A stretch of 13,060 nt of DNA, from contig JAQICQ010000198.1 of assembly GCA_027858455.1 (NCBI GenBank), positions 1 through 13,060 of the forward strand, read 5' to 3'. The notes beneath the pieces were generated by a model. The model did no database searches. It had not been told where the DNA came from and saw only the letters and a program-made list of their open reading frames with translations. The stretch is from Elusimicrobiota bacterium. Lineage in GTDB: Bacteria; CG03; SLGR01; JAGXOG01. Of the stretch, positions 6,538-13,060 are shown piece by piece (the first letter of the stretch is position 1; every line of letters begins with the position of its first letter). A program made the position numbers and the translations under genes.

Positions 6538-7483
6538 ATTTATAAAATTTTATCTCCCTGAATTTCTTATACCTCTGCTGAAATATATTTTCTGGGTTGG
6601 TCCTTTTTAAAACTCCCAGATGGTGAACCAGTCTTTTTTTGAGATTTTCAAAAGTCTGGCTGTAATCCCTGTGGGCTGCTTCAGCCGGTTCTTTAATTAT
6701 TTCATCAACCATACCTAATTTTTTTAAATCTTCTGCCTCAAGTTTCATATTATCGGCGGCGGTTTCGGCCATTGAAGCATCTTTCCATAATATTGAACTG
6801 CAGGCCTCCGGCGTACATACAAAATATACGGCATTCTGGAGCATAAGTATTCTGTCGCCCACTCCTATCCCCAAAGCTCCTCCGGAGCCGCCTTCGCCGA
6901 TTATTACAACTATTATAGGCACCTTCAGCATCATCATTTCTTTAAGATTTGTCGCTATGGCTTCGGCCTGACCTCGCTCTTCTGCTTTTACACCGGGATA
7001 AGCTCCGGGAGTATCTATAAATGTTATTACCGGAAAAGAAAACTTTTCCGCAAGTTTCATCATCCTCAAGGCTTTTCTGTATCCTTCCGGGTGAGCCATA
7101 CCGAAATTTCTTTTAATATTATCTTTTGTTTCTCTGCCTTTCTGGTTGCCTACGAAAAAAACAGTATTGCCACCCAGTTTTGCCGGGCCGCCTACGATAG
7201 CTTTATCGTCTCCGAAATGCCGGTCTCCGTGAAATTCCTCATAGGAGTCAAATATCCCCTTTACAAAATCCAGAGTATGAGGCCTATCCGGATGACGGGC
7301 AAGCTGCACCTTCTGCCAGGAAGTAAGATTAGAAAATATTTTTTCTGCAATCTCCTTTCTTTTTTTTATTAACTTCCTGTACTTTGCGCCTCCTTTATCT
7401 TTACCCGTAAGCTCTTTAATCCGTTTATCTATTTCTGTCAGAGGTTTTTCGAATTCGGGTAATTTTGTTTTTACATTATCCAT
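6530..7483 (-). CDS. accA: Acetyl-CoA carboxylase carboxyltransferase subunit alpha
   Basis: The alpha half of the carboxyltransferase, which moves the carboxyl group from biotin to acetyl-CoA to give malonyl-CoA for fatty-acid synthesis. It acts with AccD, which is not in this window. The 317-residue length is normal. It contains the family blocks FHGDRHFGDD, NQKGRETKDN, RNFGMAHPEGYRKALR and FIDTPGAYPG. It also has the oxyanion glycines in GEGGSGGALGIG and the SILWKDASMAETAA segment near the C-terminal third. Residues 1-60 form the charged helical lead-in typical of AccA. The ATG lies 18 nt after the outer-membrane protein gene, in an AT-rich gap with no Shine-Dalgarno. Its end overlaps gdhA by 8 nt. 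Confidence 0.95.
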   Translation of the reverse strand: MDNVKTKLPEFEKPLTEIDKRIKELTGKDKGGAKYRKLIKKRKEIAEKIFSNLTSWQKVQLARHPDRPHTLDFVKGIFDSYEEFHGDRHFGDDKAIVGGPAKLGGNTVFFVGNQKGRETKDNIKRNFGMAHPEGYRKALRMMKLAEKFSFPVITFIDTPGAYPGVKAEERGQAEAIATNLKEMMMLKVPIIVVIIGEGGSGGALGIGVGDRILMLQNAVYFVCTPEACSSILWKDASMAETAADNMKLEAEDLKKLGMVDEIIKEPAEAAHRDYSQTFENLKKRLVHHLGVLKRTNPENIFQQRYKKFREIKFYKYE

Positions 7484-7501
7484 AATTTATATTAATAGTT
7501 A

Positions 7502-8218
7502 TCAAAACCTACCGCTGTAATTAACACTTATTATGCGTTCTACCTTACCTATCCCACCAATATTTAAAGCCGAAAATTCAAAATGGAGTTCAGGGGTAAG
7601 CATATATCGCGCTCCGGCATTTACATAACTGCTCCAGCTGTAAATATCCCTTACCTCGGCAAGCATCATAAACTCAGGTCCTAATGTATAACTTGCGTTT
7701 ACAAATCCTTTTAATCCTGTGTCATCTGTTTTAGTTATTGAATAGTCGGCATTTATTCCCGCTCCCATGTTAAGCCCGGGCCCCATTCCCGTTTTAGTCA
7801 TAACCATAAAAAAACCCATTGGATTAAACTGGTATATTTTATCAGTATCGTCGTATCTCCCCAGCCCCTGCTCATCAAACCCCACACTTACGGCGGGCCA
7901 TTTATAGCCGCCTGTATAGAGCGGAAGTTTTATATAAAGATACGGACGGTGCGCCTTAACTTCGCCGGCGCCGACAACATTCTCAGCGTCAAAACTAAGC
8001 CCGAGAGTCAGGTCTTTCATAATTATACCGTAGAGTAACCGGGCCATTATAGAGCCCCTGTCATAGAGCCTGAACGATAAATCGTAAGAGCCGAAACCTA
8101 CTGATTCTGCTGTGGGAGTATCAATTATCTCCACGTCTCCTTCTAAACTTAATGCCGGACTTGATATAAGTCCTGTCAAAGCTGTGACTATATAAAATAT
8201 AACAATAAACTTTTTCAT
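7502..8218 (-). CDS. Small outer-membrane beta-barrel protein, unrecognised function
   Basis: A 238-residue exported protein. Residues 1-25 form a signal peptide (KK, hydrophobic core, cleavage probably after SPALS). The rest alternates polar and hydrophobic residues in short strands with glycine- and aspartate-rich turns, consistent with roughly ten to twelve barrel strands. It ends in SVNYSGRF, whose terminal Phe is the classical outer-membrane assembly signal. The blocks LGLSFDAENVVGAG and WPAVSVGFDEQGLG faintly recall YjbH-like or DUF940-type barrels. I would not assign the family on that alone. It has a good Shine-Dalgarno (GAGG, 5-nt spacer). Neither flanking gene (phosphofructokinase, accA) hints at its job. 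Confidence 0.7.
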   Translation of the reverse strand: MKKFIVIFYIVTALTGLISSPALSLEGDVEIIDTPTAESVGFGSYDLSFRLYDRGSIMARLLYGIIMKDLTLGLSFDAENVVGAGEVKAHRPYLYIKLPLYTGGYKWPAVSVGFDEQGLGRYDDTDKIYQFNPMGFFMVMTKTGMGPGLNMGAGINADYSITKTDDTGLKGFVNASYTLGPEFMMLAEVRDIYSWSSYVNAGARYMLTPELHFEFSALNIGGIGKVERIISVNYSGRF

Positions 8219-8223
8219 TAAAT

Positions 8224-8227
8224 CCTC
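8224..8227 (-). promoter_or_regulatory. Shine-Dalgarno site of the outer-membrane protein gene
   Basis: GAGG (within AGAGAGGA on the minus strand) lies 5 nt before the ATG at 8218 in the 32-nt gap after the phosphofructokinase gene. It confirms the start that exposes the signal peptide. Confidence 0.6.
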
Positions 8228-8250
8228 TCTTTATTTAACCTCTATGGTAA

Positions 8251-9471
8251 TTATAACTTTTTTACTATCTTTTCCGCTCTTATTCTGGCTGCGCCGGACA
8301 CAAAATCCGCGCCGAGCATGGGCCTAAGATACTTTACAAATTTTTCGGTTATGTTATTTCCTGCATCATTTATAAACTCATCGGGCATAACTTTTGTTTT
8401 TCCCGCAACTTTTTCAAGTTCAACTAATTTATATTCCACCGAATAATCTCCGACCCGGTTAATAGTAACCGACCCGCTTTGATTTTTATCGGCAGCGTAA
8501 TAAACCGCTTTACGACCTACCTCAAAAGCTTCTTTTCTATCAACTTTACTTACGCACGTTCTAAATGAACGCTGCAGATAGCCGAATGTATCAGAACGCA
8601 CCCTTCCGATATCAGTATTATCTTTTATATGTTCAGAAAGAGCGTCGGCAAGAGAACCGGAACCGGAAAGCTGAATATTACCGTGCGCATCTTTTTCAAT
8701 ATTTTTCGTAAGCTTTGCCGCTATCAGCCTCCCTGATTCATCCTGAATTCCTTCAGAAACAGCTATTACACATCTACCGTATCTATTATAGTTTTCCTGG
8801 ACGTCTTTTACAAAATTATCTTCCGAAAATTTTCTCTCCGGAAGATATATAAGATGCGGTCCGTCATCCGTATATCGTCTTGCCAGAGCGCTTGCGGCAG
8901 TTAAGAATCCCGCATGGCGCCCCATAACAACTGCTATATAAACCCCGGGTAAAGAACGGTTATCCAGGTCAAGCCCCACAAATGCTTCGGCGACAAACCG
9001 GGCAGCTGAAGGATACCCCGGCGTGTGGTCATTTAAAACAAGATCGTTATCCACGGTTTTAGGTATATGCACGGTTATTATTTTGTAATCTTCTTTTGTC
9101 TCAAACTCTTTTACTATCCTCAGCGTATCGGAAGAATCGTTTCCTCCTATGTAAAAAAAGAATCTTATATTATGCGCTTTCAGCACTTTGAAAATTTTTT
9201 CGCAATATTCCTCATCGGCTTTATCCCTGGTAGATAAAAGCGCTGATGCAGGCGCCCGGCTGATCCGGTCGAGGTTCCCGTCTGTCTCACCGGAAAGGTC
9301 AACTATGTTCTCATTAATTATACCATTTACCCCGTTTAAAGAACCGTAAATATTTTTAATATTGCTGTATTTTTTGGCCTGCTTAACGGCTCCAACCAGA
9401 GAGCTGTTTATAACCGCGGTCGGGCCTCCCCCCTGAGCGATAAGCATATTTCCGCTTAATTTTTCTGGCAT
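8251..9471 (-). CDS. pfp: 6-phosphofructokinase, probably PPi-dependent
   Basis: A 406-residue enzyme of the PFK-A superfamily that phosphorylates fructose 6-phosphate, reversibly if pyrophosphate is the donor. The phosphoryl-donor loop reads IGGNDSSDT (residues 108-116), with D112 at the position where ATP enzymes have glycine (GGDGS). The catalytic loop is PKTVDND (K138, base D141). The lysine there marks PPi enzymes, where ATP enzymes have PGT. MGRHAG supplies the fructose-phosphate contacts. Length fits the about 400-residue bacterial PFP/group III enzymes rather than the 320-residue ATP type. The start is well defined: GGAG with a 6-nt spacer, 10 nt after the dnaE stop. PPi dependence is inferred from motifs only, and a few members of this clade have switched donors. 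Confidence 0.88.
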   Translation of the reverse strand: MPEKLSGNMLIAQGGGPTAVINSSLVGAVKQAKKYSNIKNIYGSLNGVNGIINENIVDLSGETDGNLDRISRAPASALLSTRDKADEEYCEKIFKVLKAHNIRFFFYIGGNDSSDTLRIVKEFETKEDYKIITVHIPKTVDNDLVLNDHTPGYPSAARFVAEAFVGLDLDNRSLPGVYIAVVMGRHAGFLTAASALARRYTDDGPHLIYLPERKFSEDNFVKDVQENYNRYGRCVIAVSEGIQDESGRLIAAKLTKNIEKDAHGNIQLSGSGSLADALSEHIKDNTDIGRVRSDTFGYLQRSFRTCVSKVDRKEAFEVGRKAVYYAADKNQSGSVTINRVGDYSVEYKLVELEKVAGKTKVMPDEFINDAGNNITEKFVKYLRPMLGADFVSGAARIRAEKIVKKL

Positions 9472-9477
9472 ACTTTT

Positions 9478-9481
9478 CTCC
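9478..9481 (-). promoter_or_regulatory. Shine-Dalgarno site of the phosphofructokinase gene
   Basis: GGAG lies 6 nt before the ATG at 9471, filling the short gap after the dnaE stop. It shows that this gene is initiated independently, although it sits immediately behind dnaE. Confidence 0.6.
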
Positions 9482-12400
9482 TTAATCTATATTTTCACCT
9501 GTCTTTATTCTACCGATTAATTCCACGTTTTCTTTGCCTATTTCCGTATAGAGCTCATTTAGCATGGAATCGTTTATCCTTACCCCGGTATCGGTACTTA
9601 CATTTATTTTTTGAAATTTATCCGTATTTACCGAAAAGCCCACCGGCACATTTCCCGGATATTTGGCTATTATTTTTTTAATACCTTTAATATCAGTTCC
9701 GGTTGTACCCGAAGACTCAATACTTAATTTAACTTTCCCCACCAGCCTGTTGCGGGCCTGCTCCAGAGGTATAACACTCTCTGCTATAATCTGTTTGTTC
9801 CCTTTCCTGTCATCCAGATTGCCCATTACAACCACCATATTATCTACAGATAGTTTTTCAGCAGCCTCTTCGTTATACGAAGAAGGAAAAATAACCGCCG
9901 GTATTGTTCCTGTCAGATCCTCCAGCGTGAAGACCGCCATCTGGTCCCCTTTCCGGGTTTTAATCTTTCTGGTATGTTTTACCATACCCCCGGCTACTAT
10001 ACTGCTGCCGGCTTCAATATTTTGCCTAATATGTTTTACGGTTCCCGAAGTTATATTATTAATATCATTCTCGTGTTTTGCAAGCGGATGGCCTGAAAAA
10101 TAATACCCCATCGCCTCTTTCTCCATAGTGAGAAGTTCGTTCTCTTTCCACTCCGAACTGTCTTCTATATTAACTTCCGGTGTTTGGCCGTCATCAAAAG
10201 TTTCAAAAAAAGTTTTCTGCCCCTTCTGTTTATCATCCTGCTCGGATGAGGCCTGCGACATTGCGATTTCAACAGCATTAAAAAGCGCGCGGCGCCCGAG
10301 ACTAAGAAACGCAAAAGCCCCTGCCTTAACCAAATTTTCTACAACCCTTTTATTAACTTTGCTCATATCCACCCGCGTGCAAAAATCATAAAAAGATTTA
10401 AAAGAACCCTCGCGGCGGCGGGCGTCAAGTATGGACTCTATGGCGTTTCCCCCTACATTTTTAACTGCTTCCAATCCGTATTCTATAACCCCTTCCCGCG
10501 GGACCTCAAATTCTATCCCGGAAGTTTCCGCCGAGGGCGCCTTTACCGTCAGCCCCATCCTTTTAGCTTCTTCAACATATTTAGCTATCTTATCGGTATT
10601 GCCCATATCGCAGGTAAGAGCCGCGGCCATATATTCAGCCGGATAGTTTGCTTTCAGATAAGCAGTCTGATATACAATTAAACCGTAAGCGGCCGAATGA
10701 CTCTTGTTAAACCCGTAAGAGGCAAATTCGGCTAAATTAGAAAAAATATCATCAGCTTTTTTCTTTGGAATCTTATTTTTTACCGCCCCCGACACAAATT
10801 TCTTTCTTAGATTTTCTATAACCTCCATAATTTTTTTAGACATGGCCTTGCGCATATCATCTGCCTCGGACGGCGAAAATCCCGCAAGCTTACGGGCAAC
10901 CTGCATCACCTGTTCCTGGTAGAGAACCACACCGTATGTATCTTTAAGTATATCTTTAAGCGACGGATGGGGATATTTTACAAGGGATGGGTCTTTTTCG
11001 CGTTTAAGATATTCGTCCGTCATACCGCTTCTTACTACTCCCGGCCGGTTTAAAGCTACAAGAGCTATTATTTCTTCAAACTTACTTATATCCATCTTTC
11101 TTAAAAGTGCCTGAAAACCCTCCCTTTCAATCTGAAAAACAGCGACAGAGTTAGCGCTGTTTAAAAGTTTATAGGTCTTTTTGTCGTCAAGTTTAATCTT
11201 CTTTATATCAAGGTCTTCACCTCTGGTTTTTTTTATATTTTCACAGGCCTTTCTTATTACAGTTAGGTTTTTAAGGCCTAGGAAGTCCATCTTTAAAAGT
11301 CCCAGTTCTACAAGGTCTTCCCCTTCGTACTGGGTAACCCCCCTGTTGGCGCTGGATACTCCGCGGGGTATGAATTTTGAAAGTTTATCCTTAGCTATTA
11401 CTACACCCGCGGCATGAACTCCGGGCTGCCTCTTTGAACCTTCTATTGTGCGGGCGACATCTATCATCTGGTGAATTCTGTCATCTGAATTATAAGCGTT
11501 CTTAAATGAATCCACATTTTCAAGAGTCTTATATATTGTTTCATCCGGCCCGTCGGGAATCATCTTTGCTATTTTATCTACCGTTGATATAGGTATAGCA
11601 AGCACTCTCCCTACATCTCTTATTGCAGCCTTTGCGCGAAGCGTGGAAAAAGTACCTATCTGTCCTACTCGATCGCGGCCGTACTTTTCTTTAACATAAT
11701 CTATAACCTTGTCTCTGCCGTCATCGGCGAAATCTATCTCCAAATCCGGCAAAGTTTTACGGGCCGGATTTAAAAACCTTTCAAATAAGAGGTCGTATTT
11801 AAGCGGGTCTATCTCGGTTATACCTAAAAGATATGATACAATACTTCCCGCGCCGCTGCCCCGGCCGGGTCCAACCGGTATACCGTTGTCTTTCGCATAT
11901 TTAACAAAATCCCAGCATATAAGAAAGTATCCCGGGAACCCAAGACGGTTTATTACCTCCAGTTCCATATCAAGGCGCTCTTTTACTTTTTCTGTGGAGA
12001 CATTTTCTGTGGGAACATTTTCTGTTGGAACATTGGTTTTATATCTTTCTTCTATCCCGTCTTCACAGAGCTTTCTCAGGTATTCTTTTCGGGTGTATTC
12101 TTTCGGGACTTTGTATTCCGGCAAATAAGTATTACTGAAATCCAGGGTAAGGTTGCATCTTTCGGCAATTTTTAAGGTATTCTCCAAGGCCTCCGGGTAT
12201 CGGCTGAATATTGCCTTCATCTCCTCGGCTGACTTAAGGTAGTATTCGTCACCTGAAAACTTCATATGGTTAGGATCGTCTATGGTCCTGGCTGTCCCTA
12301 TGCACATAAGAATTTCCTGGGCATAGGCGTCATCTTTTTTAATGTAATGACAATCGTTTGTAGCCACACACCCGACTCCCTCTTCTTTTGATATTCGGTA

Positions 12401-12973
12401 GAGTTCTTCGTTGACTATCTTTTGTTTCTTTATCCCGGTATCCATCAATTCAAGATAAAAATTATCTTTTCCGAAAATACCGGCATATTTACGGGTCTCT
12501 TCTCTTGCACGCTCTTTTCTGTCATCCTGTATAAGCCGGGCTATCTTGCCCTGGAGACATCCCGAGAGAGCAATCAATCCTTCGCTGTGCAGCCGGAGAG
12601 CTTTATTATCTATGCGGGGTTTATGATAAAACCCTTCCATATAAGCAATCTCGTTTAACCTCATAAGGTTCATGTATCCGTCATGATTTTTTGCAAGAAG
12701 AGTCATGTGGAAACTAGATTTATTCTTTTTGTCTTTTTTATCGCGGGAACGCGGAGCGACATAAAATTCACAGCCTATGACGGGTTTTATGCCGTTTGAC
12801 ATACATTCCTTGTAAAATTTCACCGCACCGCACATATTCCCGTGGTCAGTTATAGCCAAAGCCGGCATTTTCAACTCGGCTGCTCTTTTTACCAACGGTT
12901 CTATACGACAGGCTCCGTCAAGAAATGAATAATCGGTATGAAGATGCAGATGAACAAAACTTGAATGTTTCAT
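9482..12973 (-). CDS. dnaE: DNA polymerase III subunit alpha
   Basis: The replicative polymerase, about 1163 residues and close to E. coli DnaE in length. The N-terminal PHP domain keeps its metal-site motifs: HLHLHTDYSFLDG (H8, H10, H12, D19), TDHGN (D43, H44), GCEFY (E69) and NDCHY. The palm has GPGRGSGAGS, then PDLEIDF (E412, D414) and KMDFLGL (D563). E412 replaces the usual first catalytic Asp (E. coli D401). A helix-hairpin-helix region precedes GQKTFF (Q919), a likely clamp-binding motif at the same position as in E. coli. An OB fold follows at about 985-1050. A 15-bp repeat encodes NVPTE units at about residues 314-330. I chose ATG at 12973. A TTG immediately before it (12976) is an equally spaced alternative with GAG 6 nt away. 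Ribosome binding is weak in either case. Confidence 0.95.
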   Translation of the reverse strand: MKHSSFVHLHLHTDYSFLDGACRIEPLVKRAAELKMPALAITDHGNMCGAVKFYKECMSNGIKPVIGCEFYVAPRSRDKKDKKNKSSFHMTLLAKNHDGYMNLMRLNEIAYMEGFYHKPRIDNKALRLHSEGLIALSGCLQGKIARLIQDDRKERAREETRKYAGIFGKDNFYLELMDTGIKKQKIVNEELYRISKEEGVGCVATNDCHYIKKDDAYAQEILMCIGTARTIDDPNHMKFSGDEYYLKSAEEMKAIFSRYPEALENTLKIAERCNLTLDFSNTYLPEYKVPKEYTRKEYLRKLCEDGIEERYKTNVPTENVPTENVSTEKVKERLDMELEVINRLGFPGYFLICWDFVKYAKDNGIPVGPGRGSGAGSIVSYLLGITEIDPLKYDLLFERFLNPARKTLPDLEIDFADDGRDKVIDYVKEKYGRDRVGQIGTFSTLRAKAAIRDVGRVLAIPISTVDKIAKMIPDGPDETIYKTLENVDSFKNAYNSDDRIHQMIDVARTIEGSKRQPGVHAAGVVIAKDKLSKFIPRGVSSANRGVTQYEGEDLVELGLLKMDFLGLKNLTVIRKACENIKKTRGEDLDIKKIKLDDKKTYKLLNSANSVAVFQIEREGFQALLRKMDISKFEEIIALVALNRPGVVRSGMTDEYLKREKDPSLVKYPHPSLKDILKDTYGVVLYQEQVMQVARKLAGFSPSEADDMRKAMSKKIMEVIENLRKKFVSGAVKNKIPKKKADDIFSNLAEFASYGFNKSHSAAYGLIVYQTAYLKANYPAEYMAAALTCDMGNTDKIAKYVEEAKRMGLTVKAPSAETSGIEFEVPREGVIEYGLEAVKNVGGNAIESILDARRREGSFKSFYDFCTRVDMSKVNKRVVENLVKAGAFAFLSLGRRALFNAVEIAMSQASSEQDDKQKGQKTFFETFDDGQTPEVNIEDSSEWKENELLTMEKEAMGYYFSGHPLAKHENDINNITSGTVKHIRQNIEAGSSIVAGGMVKHTRKIKTRKGDQMAVFTLEDLTGTIPAVIFPSSYNEEAAEKLSVDNMVVVMGNLDDRKGNKQIIAESVIPLEQARNRLVGKVKLSIESSGTTGTDIKGIKKIIAKYPGNVPVGFSVNTDKFQKINVSTDTGVRINDSMLNELYTEIGKENVELIGRIKTGENID
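11985..12035. repeat. In-frame 15-bp tandem repeat (about 3.4 units) in dnaE
   Basis: Units of the form ACATTTTCTGTGGGA on the plus strand lie at 11985-11999 (diverged), 12000-12014 and 12015-12029, with a partial unit after them. They encode NVPTE, NVPTE and NVSTE just before the conserved VKERLDMEL helix that leads into the palm. The repeat sits in a linker between PHP and palm and keeps the frame. Confidence 0.8.
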
Positions 12974-12976
12974 CAA

Positions 12977-13060
12977 TTATATCTCATGGATATTAATAAT
13001 CCCTAAACTCTGAAATACTTAAATAATTTCTGTTTTTTACTATACAGATATTATATATTC
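12977..13060 (-). other. AT-rich region upstream of dnaE
   Basis: There are 84 nt between the window edge and the dnaE start. On the minus strand TATAAT occurs near the edge and TATAGT a little further in, either of which could be a -10 box, but a matching -35 would lie outside the window. A 5-bp hairpin (TCTGT/ACAGA) is too small to count as a terminator. The dnaE promoter may be here, but it cannot be fixed. Confidence 0.3.

Noticed and set aside
8250..8278. TATAAT on the minus strand as a promoter for the outer-membrane protein gene
   Set aside because: The hexamer 17 nt upstream is AGCGGA, with no resemblance to TTGACA, and there is no extended -10. It lies across the end of the phosphofructokinase gene in AT-rich sequence.
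9663..12658. Open frames of 70-150 codons on the plus strand opposite dnaE, the permease and accA
   Set aside because: They lie wholly antisense to strongly conserved genes, show no recognisable domain and have low-complexity Ser/Leu-rich translations typical of shadow frames.
13021..13050. Hairpin TCTGT/ACAGA upstream of dnaE as a terminator
   Set aside because: A five-pair AT-rich stem with a 10-nt loop and no T tract is within chance expectation.
1..13060. CRISPR arrays, insertion sequences, prophage or toxin-antitoxin genes
   Set aside because: No spaced direct repeats, transposase motifs, terminal inverted repeats or phage proteins were found. The only direct repeats are short in-frame tandem arrays.

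Overview
The window reads as a chromosomal fragment of an uncultured diderm (Gram-negative-type) bacterium of moderate-to-low GC. The diderm call rests on a beta-barrel protein with a signal peptide and a terminal Phe, and on a putative lipoprotein with a LytM/M23 peptidase domain. The phylum cannot be fixed from the sequence. The mix of a PPi-type phosphofructokinase, a small barrel of loosely YjbH-like character and an M23 lipoprotein would suit candidate phyla such as Omnitrophota or Elusimicrobiota and their neighbours, but that is a weak guess. I see no mobile element, phage gene, CRISPR array, tRNA or rRNA.

Every gene lies on the minus strand, so transcription runs from right to left. 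The order is: dnaE (replicative polymerase), a PPi-type phosphofructokinase, a small outer-membrane barrel, accA (fatty-acid synthesis), gdhA (glutamate dehydrogenase), panD (beta-alanine for pantothenate/CoA), a hydantoinase-like cyclic amidohydrolase, an M23 peptidase lipoprotein, an ABC-transporter ATPase and its 12-helix ABC-2-type permease. Spacing is tight throughout. Gaps are 10, 32, 18, 11 and 6 nt, and overlaps are 8, 1, 43 and 8 nt. I found no terminator and no convincing internal promoter, so all ten genes could be one polycistron of about 12.8 kb. After the permease comes an 85-nt spacer with a textbook sigma-70 promoter (TTGACA, 17 nt, TATAAT) driving an eleventh gene, of which only 27 codons are visible.

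Functionally there is a metabolic block and an envelope block. The metabolic block links glycolysis/gluconeogenesis, acetyl-CoA carboxylation, glutamate/2-oxoglutarate interconversion, aspartate decarboxylation and a ring-opening amidohydrolase. The envelope block is the M23 lipoprotein plus the ABC exporter pair, whose first two genes overlap by 8 nt.

The main points for a second look are these. (1) The M23 gene has no ATG, GTG or TTG upstream of its conserved N-terminal half, yet that frame encodes a signal peptide and possible lipobox. The real start appears to be an ATT codon inside the end of the amidohydrolase gene. (2) Three genes carry short in-frame tandem repeats of 12 or 15 bp. (3) The amidohydrolase keeps its metal ligands but has changed three substrate-contact positions. 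(4) DnaE carries Glu where the first catalytic Asp normally sits, while its PHP metal-site motifs look intact.
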